Shown here: positions 1-5,268 of the stretch, piece by piece
Numbering within the stretch: the first letter of the stretch is position 1
Layout of the letters: each line of letters opens with the position of its first letter
NCBI RefSeq assembly: GCF_938045405.1
Contig: NZ_CALIMW010000204.1
Span: forward strand, 1-5,501
DNA from: an uncultured Campylobacter sp.
GTDB taxonomy: Bacteria > Campylobacterota > Campylobacteria > Campylobacterales > Campylobacteraceae
Direction of reading: 5' to 3'
Length of the DNA: 5,501 nucleotides
Program-made: the position numbers and the translations under genes
The notes under the pieces: generated by a model
Told to the model about the DNA's origin: nothing
Seen by the model: only the letters and a program-made list of their open reading frames with translations
The model's database searches: none

Positions 1-314
1 TTAGCGCCTTTGCTCGCAAACTCCGCCGCTTCGGCGCTCGAAAAGCTCTCATCTTGGAATTTTATCTCGCCGTCAAAATCCAGCAGCGAGGCGAAGTGGC
101 GTATGCGCCTGCTCATCTCCTCCTCGCTCGCCCCGCCGCGCGGCACGCCAAGCACCAGCACGCTGGCGCCCTTTTTGCGCAGCAGTTCGCTTAGCTCGCG
201 CGCGGCTTGGGTGCGGTTTTTGCGCAGGATCGGCTCGCACGGAAGCGGCGTCTTATCATCCGGTGCCGCCGCCACGCCGATACGTTTAAGCCCAAGATCG
301 ATCGCAACTATCAA
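1..314 (-). CDS. ruvX: RuvX/YqgF-family Holliday junction resolvase-like nuclease (partial, C-terminus outside window)
   Basis: The first 104 residues of a YqgF/RuvX protein with an RNase H-like fold. The family is implicated in pre-16S rRNA 5' end processing and in Holliday junction resolution; the activity here is inferred from family. Visible motifs are the N-terminal VAIDLG strand followed by KRIG (residues 3-13, with the putative catalytic Asp6 in the DxGxxRxG pattern), the second strand LVLGVPRG (about 53-60), and a degenerate DESFSS at about 89-94 where the family has DERLST/S. I place the start at a TTG at 314-312. An in-frame stop lies two codons upstream, and AAAGGA (326-321) sits 6 nt before the TTG. 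Family members are about 125-140 aa, so about 25 residues are missing off the left edge. The gene lies downstream of dprA on the same strand but is separated from it by about 840 bp. Confidence 0.88.
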   Translation of the reverse strand, partial: MIVAIDLGLKRIGVAAAPDDKTPLPCEPILRKNRTQAARELSELLRKKGASVLVLGVPRGGASEEEMSRRIRHFASLLDFDGEIKFQDESFSSAEAAEFASKGA

Positions 315-320
315 ATTTCA

Positions 321-326
321 TCCTTT
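321..326 (-). promoter_or_regulatory. Shine-Dalgarno sequence that fixes the ruvX TTG start
   Basis: Read on the minus strand, AAAGGA lies 6 nt before TTG at 314. No ATG is available in that frame because a TGA precedes the TTG by one codon. The site therefore supports the non-ATG start. Confidence 0.7.
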
Positions 327-330
327 ACTT

Positions 331-470
331 ACATTAAATTTTATGGAATTTTACGTTTCGCCATTAAAATTATGCCACCAAAATTCCGCGATCGGAATTT
401 CATAGCTAAATTTTATCGCAGAATTTAGCTGCGGAATTTATGAAATTTTATACGAAATTGACATAAATTA
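331..470. repeat. AATT-dense segment upstream of ruvX
   Basis: Eleven AATT-centred words occur in about 140 bp, with centres near 338, 348, 369, 383, 397, 410, 423, 436, 445, 457 and 467. Spacing is mostly 9-14 bp, against about one AATT per 256 bp expected at random. They are usually extended to AAATTT or GGAATT. On the minus strand the segment contains TATAAAAT (452-445) and other AT-rich words that could act as a -10 for ruvX, but none is clearly best. Confidence 0.55.
381..400. repeat. Perfect 8-bp inverted repeat upstream of ruvX
   Basis: Arms AAATTCCG (381-388) and CGGAATTT (393-400) flank a 4-base loop CGAT. It could form a hairpin in the ruvX leader or be an operator-like site. There is no T-run on either side, so it does not look like a terminator. 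It is built from the same GGAATTT word that recurs through the window. Confidence 0.5.
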
Positions 471-544
471 CACTCGCTCGCGCCGCTTGCGAGCTATTAA
501 ATTTAGCGTGCCACGAGCTTCAAATTCCAAAATTTCGATCGCCG

Positions 545-665
545 CGCCCGGCTCAGTACATCCTCACTGAGTCCGCGTGAGCTGCACGTAAGCGACACCC
601 AAACTCACGGCGGGCATAAATCCTGCCGTGCAGGTGCCGGACGTTCAATCAACCCACCTCACGCA
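545..665 (+). other. GC-rich structured island: candidate RNA or intergenic repeat element
   Basis: Within AT-rich spacer this stretch contains nested inverted repeats. Hairpin one pairs 550-557 with 566-573 (8 bp, 8-base loop). Hairpin two pairs 606-614 with 622-630 (9 bp, 7-base loop). GCGTGAG (575-581) can pair with CTCACGC (658-664), enclosing the middle. CTGCACG (582-588) can pair with CGTGCAG (627-633) as an alternative to hairpin two. Each hairpin contains one G-U pair in plus-strand RNA that becomes an A-C mismatch in minus-strand RNA, so the plus strand folds better. I could not match it to tRNA, tmRNA, RNase P, SRP RNA or a riboswitch I know. Alternatives are a REP-like element or a decayed minus-strand gene. 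Confidence 0.3.
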
Positions 666-1021
666 AAATCAAAATTTTAAAGCGGGTTCGCATTCACGCG
701 ACGGAGCAGATACAAGCCCCCCCACGCTTTATAGCTCATAAATTTTACTGCTACGATCAAAATTTTCCCTTGCGGCAAATTTAGCCTACCACACTCGCAC
801 TGAAATCCGCAGCCAAATTTACCCGCAAAAATTTAGCACGATAGGCAAACAAACATTTAAACGCTATTTCAGAAAATTTCATGCATTTTAACGCTTAAAT
901 TCCGCACCGCAAAGTATTTATAGATCGCGAGAAGCATTCACAAACCGATCATTACCGCAAGCGGAGGCAAGCGGCGCTGCACAAACAAACCGCGCGGATT
1001 TTTTAAGCTTAGGTGCTATTT

Positions 1022-1054
1022 GCGGAAGGTAAAATTTTACCGAGCCGCCTTTTT
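1022..1054 (+). terminator. Rho-independent terminator-like hairpin, plus strand
   Basis: The 14-bp perfect palindrome GGTAAAATTTTACC (1028-1041) is flanked by GCGG (1022-1025) and CCGC (1045-1048), which extend the stem across a small internal loop. T5 follows at 1050-1054. The U-tract is present only in plus-strand RNA. No plus-strand gene lies to the left, so it would end an unidentified transcript or stop antisense transcription into dprA. Confidence 0.45.
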
Positions 1055-1129
1055 CTAAATTTAAACTCCGACCGCATAGACTACGCGCCGTGCAAACAAG
1101 CCGCACCGGCGGGTGGAGCCGATCAAACC

Positions 1130-1147
1130 GCGGCAAGCAAACGCCGC
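1130..1147 (-). terminator. Weak hairpin just after dprA
   Basis: Arms GCGGC and GCCGC (5 bp, 8-base loop) begin 8 nt past the dprA stop. On the minus strand only a short TTT follows the stem, so termination is likely to be inefficient if it occurs at all. Confidence 0.2.
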
Positions 1148-1154
1148 TCATCAG

Positions 1155-1943
1155 CTACTTTGCTACGATCTTTGCGCCTAAAATTTCGATCCTGCCTTCA
1201 AGCTCGTATTCGTAAATTTTATCGCCGAAGCGCTCGATCGCCGCTTGCAGATCGGAATTTAAAGCCAAAAATTCCATCACCTCATCCTGCGCGCGTTCGG
1301 TGCTTTGCGGCATCTGCGGAGCCAAAGACGCAACAAACTCGCCAAAATCCGCAATCAGCCGCGCCTGAGATTTTGCGAGCAGATCGTTCGTGCCCGCGCT
1401 CTCGTCTATGCGGTGCGGCAGCACGTACACGGGTACGCCCATCTCGCGAGCCAGGCGCGCGCTTTGCAGCGAGCCGCTACGAGGCTCGGCTTGAGCGACG
1501 ATGAGCGCTTCGGACAGCGCCACGACGATGCGGTTGCGCTGCAAAAACTGAAATCCGCGCGCGCTCACGCCGTCCTCATACTCGCTAAGCGCGAGGCTAC
1601 GCTCGTAAATTTTGCCGATCATAGCGGCGTTTTGCGCGGGATAAATTTGATCAAGGCCGTTTCCAAAAACCGCGATCGTATTTGGAAACGCCCCTTCGTG
1701 CGCGACTATATCGCAGCCGATCGCCGCGCCGCTTACGACGCAAAAGTCCGCATCGCTCAAAGCGCGCGCGAGTCGCAGGATCAAATTTTTGCTATAAACG
1801 CTCATCTTGCGCGAGCCCACGATCGAGATGCGGCGCTTTTGTAACATCGCCGGCTCGCCCCTAAAATACAGCCGCGCGGGCTCGCTTGCGCCGAGCCTTG
1901 CTAGGCTTGGAATTTTAAAACCAAGCTCACTCGTAGTACTCAT
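1155..1943 (-). CDS. dprA: DNA processing protein DprA (Smf family)
   Basis: A cytoplasmic 262-aa protein that, by family, binds incoming single-stranded DNA during natural transformation and loads RecA. The Rossmann-like DprA domain spans about 24-205. Motifs include the phosphate-binding SIVGSRKMS (40-48), VVSGAAIGCDIVAHEGA (69-85), TIAVFGNGLDQIYP (89-102), the FLQRNRIVVALS block (133-144), and RSGSLQSARLA (155-165) ahead of VYVLPHR. The C-terminal segment (about 216-262), with YELEGRIEILGAKIV, resembles the short winged-helix tail seen in many DprA proteins. Family proteins are commonly about 250-370 aa, so this is at the short end, as I recall for Campylobacter. The ATG start lies inside the upstream deacetylase gene, giving a 17-nt overlap and implying translational coupling. 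Nothing looks truncated. Confidence 0.95.
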   Translation of the reverse strand: MSTTSELGFKIPSLARLGASEPARLYFRGEPAMLQKRRISIVGSRKMSVYSKNLILRLARALSDADFCVVSGAAIGCDIVAHEGAFPNTIAVFGNGLDQIYPAQNAAMIGKIYERSLALSEYEDGVSARGFQFLQRNRIVVALSEALIVAQAEPRSGSLQSARLAREMGVPVYVLPHRIDESAGTNDLLAKSQARLIADFGEFVASLAPQMPQSTERAQDEVMEFLALNSDLQAAIERFGDKIYEYELEGRIEILGAKIVAK

Positions 1944-3117
1944 AAATTTCGTCCAAATACACTAAATCGACCTCGCCTAGGATGTCGGCGCTGTTTGCAA
2001 GCGCGCGAAGAGTGGAGCTTTTGGGATGGCCGATAGCGATGGCGTAACCCTGCTTTTTAGCAAGCGCGACGGCTTCGCGCAGCTTTTTGCGCACCGCGGC
2101 GACGCTGTTTTGATTATCTAAAAACACATCGCGATGCACGTATCGCATACCGAGCCCATTCATCGCCGCCTTAGCCTTGGTAGCGGGGCTCGTGCGCGAG
2201 TCGATAAATAAAAATCCATGCTCGTTCATAGCGCGCAGTAGATTTTGCATCGCGCGTTCGTCGGCGGTAAATTTAGAACCGGTGTGGTTGTTTATAAATT
2301 TAGCATTTGGAAAGTCCGCGCGCAGCTTGGCTATGACGCCGCGCAGCTTCTCGTAATTATCCGAGGCTCGCAGCGTCGCGGAGTTATTTTTAGCAGAGCT
2401 CGCCTCCATCGGCAGGTGGATCGCGTAATGCTCAAAGCCGCGAGCGAGCGAGCGCGTGTCCTTGCGCTGATACTCGGGCGGGAAGATGGACGGCGTCACG
2501 CGCACGGGCAGCGCAGCGATCTTTTGCGCCTGCTCGTCGGTGCCTACGTCGTCGATGATGATCGCTAGCTTTGCGCGAGAGCCTGCAGGCAATGCTTTAC
2601 GCGGCGATTTAGAAAGATCGTCCGTGCCGCTAGAAACGTGGCTTTGCGCGATAGAATTTATGGAATTTTCGGATGCGGAATTTACTGCCGTAAAATTTAC
2701 GTCAGGTCCGCCGCTCGCCGAATTCACGGCAACGGAATTTGCGGAAGCCATAGAATTTTCGGAATTTTGAAAATTGCCGTTTGCGGAATTTTCTCCTGAG
2801 GGATTCTGCCGTGCAGGCTCGATGCTCATCTTCGGCGTAGTTACGTTTTGCTCGGCGATCTTATCAAGCTCCTTTTGAATCAGCGCTTCCTTCTGTGCAG
2901 CGCTTAAACGCGGCTTTTTACCGCGAGAATCGGAAGTGCTATCTGGGGCTTGTTTGCGCGAGCTTTGCTGCAACGCGGCCTTGTTGCCCGAAAATACGAG
3001 ATCCAAAACCGCGTAGGTAACCGCACCACTTAAAAAGCATAAGATTACGACAAAGGCGATCGTTGCGTAGTTGATCGGGCGCTTTTTGCGGCGCCCGCGT
3101 GGATTTCTACTAGCCAA
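1927..3117 (-). CDS. Membrane-anchored divergent polysaccharide deacetylase (YibQ/DUF610-like)
   Basis: A 396-aa protein with a basic N-terminus (RGRRKKRP), one membrane segment at about 18-41, a charged region that may be coiled coil (about 65-92), an Asn/Ser-rich repeat linker (about 106-157), and a C-terminal divergent polysaccharide deacetylase domain (about 183-393). Domain motifs are LAIIIDDVG (184-192), HLPMEA (234-239), INNHTGSKF (275-283), FIDSRTSP (304-311), RDVFLDN (329-335) and IAIGHPKSST (360-369). The topology predicts the domain in the periplasm. The substrate is unknown, and deacetylase activity is inferred only from family. The start is TTG at 3117; an in-frame TGA two codons upstream rules out an earlier one, and the next Met lies past the membrane segment. 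The ribosome site is weak. The gene starts 13 nt after ilvC and overlaps dprA by 17 nt. Confidence 0.88.
   Translation of the reverse strand: MASRNPRGRRKKRPINYATIAFVVILCFLSGAVTYAVLDLVFSGNKAALQQSSRKQAPDSTSDSRGKKPRLSAAQKEALIQKELDKIAEQNVTTPKMSIEPARQNPSGENSANGNFQNSENSMASANSVAVNSASGGPDVNFTAVNSASENSINSIAQSHVSSGTDDLSKSPRKALPAGSRAKLAIIIDDVGTDEQAQKIAALPVRVTPSIFPPEYQRKDTRSLARGFEHYAIHLPMEASSAKNNSATLRASDNYEKLRGVIAKLRADFPNAKFINNHTGSKFTADERAMQNLLRAMNEHGFLFIDSRTSPATKAKAAMNGLGMRYVHRDVFLDNQNSVAAVRKKLREAVALAKKQGYAIAIGHPKSSTLRALANSADILGEVDLVYLDEIYEYYE
2647..2802 (-). repeat. AATT-centred in-frame repeat linker in the deacetylase gene
   Basis: Residues about 106-157 are dominated by NS and NF dipeptides, each encoded by an AATTCC, AATTCT, AATTCG or AATTTT word. 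AATT centres on the plus strand lie near 2656, 2665, 2680, 2695, 2722, 2737, 2755, 2764, 2773 and 2788. Every spacing is a multiple of 3 (9, 15, 15, 27, 15, 18, 9, 9, 15), so the reading frame is preserved. The heptapeptide PSGENSA (106-112) resembles ASGENSA in the proC repeat. The stretch joins the membrane-proximal region to the catalytic-type domain and is probably disordered. Confidence 0.7.
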
Positions 3118-3130
3118 AGCTCAGCCGAAA

Positions 3131-4153
3131 TCAGTTTTTATCTTTATTTACGAGCTTGCCCTTGGCGATCCAAGGCATCATCGCGCGAAGCTTATCGCCG
3201 GTTTTGCTAAGCAAGCTATTTGCCGTGATATTGCGCTCGGCGTTCATTCGCACGTAGCCCGCCTTGCGCTCAAGGATAAAGTCTTTTGCAAATTTACCGT
3301 TTTGGATCTCTTTTAGCACCTCTTTCATCGCCGCTTTGCTGCTTTCATTTACGACGCGGTTGCCGCTTACGTAATCGCCGTATTCTGCGGTGTTTGAGAT
3401 CGAGTAGCGCATATCCGCCATACCGCCTTGATAGATGAGATCCACGATCAGCTTCATCTCGTGCTGGCACTCAAAATACGCCATCTCAGGCTCATATCCC
3501 GCCTCGACGAGAGTTTCAAAGCCCGCATTAATGAGCGCGCAAAGTCCGCCGCAAAGCACCGCCTGCTCGCCGAAAAGATCGGTCTCGGTCTCTGCTTTAA
3601 AAGTCGTTTCGATGATGCCGGTGCGGCCGCCGCCGATCGCGCTTGCGTAGCTTAGAGCGAGCTCTTTGGCTCTGCCGCTTTCGTTTTGCGAAACGGCGAT
3701 CAGCATCGGTACGCCGCCGCCGCTTACAAACTCGTTGCGAACGGTGTGGCCCGGGGCTTTCGGAGCGATCATAATGCAATCGATGCCCTTTGGAGGGACG
3801 ATCTGTCCGAAGTGGATATTAAAGCCGTGTGCGAACGCAATCGCGTTGCCCTCGCTTAAATTCGGCTCGATCTCCGCTTTAAAAATATCGCTCTGAAACT
3901 CATCGGGCGTTAGGATCATCACAAGATCCGCAGCCTTCGTAGCCTCGCCGACGCTCATTACTTTAAAGCCCTTTGCTTCGGCCTTACTCCAGCTCGCACC
4001 GCCTTTTTTCAGGCCCACGATGACCTCTACGCCGCTATCGCGCAAATTTTCGGCGTGAGCGTGCCCTTGCGAGCCAAAGCCGATCATAGCGACCTTTTTA
4101 GCCTTAATCAAACCCAAATCGCAATCTTTGTCGTAAAAAACGTTTATTGCCAT
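3131..4153 (-). CDS. ilvC: Ketol-acid reductoisomerase (NADP+), class I
   Basis: A cytoplasmic enzyme that converts acetolactate or acetohydroxybutyrate to the dihydroxy acids of the valine, isoleucine and leucine pathways, using Mg2+ and NADPH. At 340 aa it has the usual class I length. The N-terminal Rossmann domain has GFGSQGHAHA (25-34). Its beta2 loop (GLKKGGASWSKAEA, 47-60) carries Lys and Ser residues, consistent with NADPH preference. The all-alpha knotted domain begins at about 185. Catalytic residues by family alignment are H109, K132 in APKAPGH, D192 and E196 (TDLFGEQ), E228 and E232 (ECQHE), and S253 (SIS). The ATG at 4153 is preceded by AAAGGA with 6 nt spacing. It is the first gene of the minus-strand operon and diverges from proC. 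No unusual features are seen. Confidence 0.98.
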   Translation of the reverse strand: MAINVFYDKDCDLGLIKAKKVAMIGFGSQGHAHAENLRDSGVEVIVGLKKGGASWSKAEAKGFKVMSVGEATKAADLVMILTPDEFQSDIFKAEIEPNLSEGNAIAFAHGFNIHFGQIVPPKGIDCIMIAPKAPGHTVRNEFVSGGGVPMLIAVSQNESGRAKELALSYASAIGGGRTGIIETTFKAETETDLFGEQAVLCGGLCALINAGFETLVEAGYEPEMAYFECQHEMKLIVDLIYQGGMADMRYSISNTAEYGDYVSGNRVVNESSKAAMKEVLKEIQNGKFAKDFILERKAGYVRMNAERNITANSLLSKTGDKLRAMMPWIAKGKLVNKDKN

Positions 4154-4183
4154 AATGCATCCTTTTTTAAAAATTTAGGCGAG

Positions 4184-4189
4184 ATTGTA
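4184..4189 (-). promoter_or_regulatory. Candidate -10 element for ilvC
   Basis: TACAAT on the minus strand (4189-4184) matches TATAAT at five of six positions and lies about 30 nt before the ilvC ATG. No clear -35 is visible, which is normal for sigma-70 promoters in Campylobacter. The AT-rich sequence upstream (4190-4206) fits that promoter type. Confidence 0.4.
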
Positions 4190-4252
4190 GCTAAAATTTG
4201 CTTTTATGCAGATAAACCGCGCGCCGCAAGGGCGGATAAAGAAATTTTGAGC

Positions 4253-4269
4253 TATCATTGAGGCATAAT
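4253..4269 (+). promoter_or_regulatory. Candidate -10 elements for proC
   Basis: Two -10-like words face proC: TATCAT (4253-4258) and CATAAT (4264-4269), 32 and 21 nt before the ATG. Either would give a short leader. A -35 is not evident. The back-to-back position with the ilvC -10 makes 4154-4290 a compact divergent promoter region. Confidence 0.35.
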
Positions 4270-4280
4270 TTAGCTTTAAA

Positions 4281-4285
4281 AGGAG
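4281..4285 (+). promoter_or_regulatory. Shine-Dalgarno sequence that fixes the proC start
   Basis: AGGAG with a 5-nt spacer precedes the ATG at 4291. This supports 4291 rather than the in-frame TTG/ATT-type starts further upstream near 4258, which would overlap the candidate promoter and lengthen the protein ahead of the conserved MKVGFIGGGNMG start. Confidence 0.8.
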
Positions 4286-4290
4286 CGAAA

Positions 4291-5268
4291 ATGAAAGTGG
4301 GATTTATCGGCGGCGGAAATATGGGCGAGGCGATGATCGCGGCACTTTGCGCAGCCGGCGGACGAGATTGCGCGGCGAGCGGAGAAAATTTTACAGAGGA
4401 TAAAGAAAATTGCACGGCGAGCGGAGAAAATTCCGCGCACGACGGGCAAAATTTTATGCCAGATACTCAAAGCTTTGCGGCTTGCGGGCGGAATTCCGCA
4501 AATTTAGAGCAGGATTTTGCTAGCCGCGAGCGTGATTCCGCCTGCGCGCAGTCCAGCTCCGATACGAAGCTTCAAGTCCTAGCTTATGCCAGAAGCAAAA
4601 ACGAAGTCTTGCGCAAGCGCTACGGCGTGCAGATTTTGCAAGGCGAGACGCAGCTGGCGCATGCAGCGGATATTATCGTGCTCGCAACCAAGCCCGCCAG
4701 CTACGAGAGGATTTTGCGCCTGATCGCGCCTGAGCTTGCGGGCAAAATCCTGCTTCTTTTGGCGCCGAATTTCAAGCTAGAGCGCGCCCAAAATATCGTA
4801 GGTGCGGACGTTTTTATAGCCCGCGCGATGCCAAACGTCGCTGCGGGTATCGGCGCGTCGGCTACGGCGCTGTGCTACGGTGAGTATTTTGATGAGGCTA
4901 GTCGGGAGATCGTGCGAGCGCTAGCCGCCAAAATCGGTAAATTTTACGAGATATACGAGGCTGGCTTTGCCGCATTTACTGGGATCGCAGGGAGTCTGCC
5001 TGCGTATGTGTGCGCCTTTATCGAGGCGGCGGCGGACGCGGGCGTGCGAGGCGGACTGCCGCGGGCGCTGTGCTACGACGCGGTAGCGGCGGCGGTAGAG
5101 GGCACGGCGCGTCTGCTGCAAAGCGGCAGGCGCCCATCGGAGCTCAAAGACGCGGTTTGCTCGCCTGCAGGCACGACGATTGAGGGACTCGCGGCGCTGG
5201 AGGCTGCGGGGTTTCGCGCAGCGGTGATGGCGGCGATCGAGGCGTGCATCGTCAAAGCTCGCAGTTAG
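4291..5268 (+). CDS. proC: Pyrroline-5-carboxylate reductase with a heptad-repeat insertion
   Basis: A cytoplasmic enzyme that catalyses the last step of proline synthesis, NAD(P)H-dependent reduction of pyrroline-5-carboxylate. At 325 aa it is about 55-60 residues longer than typical ProC (about 260-275), and the excess is a repeat array at residues 22-91. The Rossmann motif GFIGGGNMGEAM (4-15) is followed by the array, then strand 2 (VLAYARSKNE, 96-105), VLATKP (130-135), RAMPNVAAGIG (178-188), the dimerisation-domain core TGIAGSLPAYV (230-240), EAAADAGVRGGLPRAL (245-260) and the signature DAVCSPAGTTIEGL (287-300). Departures from the common pattern are Leu where GSGPAY has Gly (GSLPAY), SPAGTT for SPGGTT, and LLLAPNF where most have an S-x-x-AG segment. 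It may still be active. The gene diverges from ilvC. Confidence 0.93.
   Translation: MKVGFIGGGNMGEAMIAALCAAGGRDCAASGENFTEDKENCTASGENSAHDGQNFMPDTQSFAACGRNSANLEQDFASRERDSACAQSSSDTKLQVLAYARSKNEVLRKRYGVQILQGETQLAHAADIIVLATKPASYERILRLIAPELAGKILLLLAPNFKLERAQNIVGADVFIARAMPNVAAGIGASATALCYGEYFDEASREIVRALAAKIGKFYEIYEAGFAAFTGIAGSLPAYVCAFIEAAADAGVRGGLPRALCYDAVAAAVEGTARLLQSGRRPSELKDAVCSPAGTTIEGLAALEAAGFRAAVMAAIEACIVKARS
4354..4563 (+). repeat. Ten tandem copies of a degenerate 21-bp unit inside proC
   Basis: Residues 22-91 fall into ten heptads: AGGRDCA, ASGENFT, EDKENCT, ASGENSA, HDGQNFM, PDTQSFA, ACGRNSA, NLEQDFA, SRERDSA, CAQSSSD. The approximate consensus is x-x-G-(E/Q/R)-(N/D/S)-(F/S/C)-A. In DNA, the centres of the AATT-like core (GATTGC, AAAATTTT, AAAATTGC, AAAATTCC, AAAATTTT, AAAGCTTT, GGAATTCC, GATTTT, GATTCC, AGCTCC) fall exactly 21 bp apart, at 4367, 4388, 4409, 4430, 4451, 4472, 4493, 4514, 4535 and 4556. 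Copies in the middle are closest to each other and the edges are the most decayed. One core is a 12-bp palindrome, GCGGAATTCCGC (4488-4499). Confidence 0.85.

Larger units (their letters stand above)
315..1154. other. Long gene-poor spacer between dprA and ruvX
   Basis: No frame on either strand gives a protein I recognise or a convincing start with a ribosome site. From left to right it holds: an AATT-dense segment (331-470); a small hairpin with arms GCTCGC (476-481) and GCGAGC (489-494); a GC-rich island with several inverted repeats (545-665); a run of seven C (717-723); an AT-rich stretch with stops in all frames I followed (730-910); a T6 run after CCGCGCGG (990-1004); and a terminator-like hairpin on the plus strand (1022-1054). 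The length is striking beside the tight packing of ilvC, the deacetylase gene and dprA. It could be decayed genes, an inserted repeat element, or an RNA locus. Confidence 0.6.

Noticed and set aside
10..428. Plus-strand open frames across the ruvX region
   Set aside because: Antisense to the conserved RuvX N-terminus; low-complexity Ser-rich translation.
459..464. TTGACA resembling a -35 box on the plus strand
   Set aside because: No -10-like word lies 16-18 bp downstream, where the sequence is GC-rich, and Campylobacter promoters generally lack a -35.
685..690. GGTTCG resembling a tRNA T-loop
   Set aside because: Flanking bases do not form a T-stem, and no acceptor or anticodon arm can be built around it.
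918..1151. 77-codon minus-strand frame just downstream of dprA
   Set aside because: No ribosome site before its ATG, no recognisable domain, and it runs through the terminator-like hairpin. Its composition looks like spacer rather than a gene.
1013..1844. Long plus-strand open frames overlapping dprA
   Set aside because: They lie antisense to a clear dprA; the translations are Arg/Ala-rich shadow sequence with no family features.
4258..4290. Upstream-extended start for proC
   Set aside because: AGGAG sits 5 nt before the ATG at 4291, and the protein from there begins directly with the conserved MKVGFIGGGNMG. The extension would cover the promoter and the ribosome site.
4354..4563. CRISPR-like regular repeats
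   Set aside because: The 21-bp units are contiguous, degenerate, in frame within proC and have no spacers, so this is a coding minisatellite.
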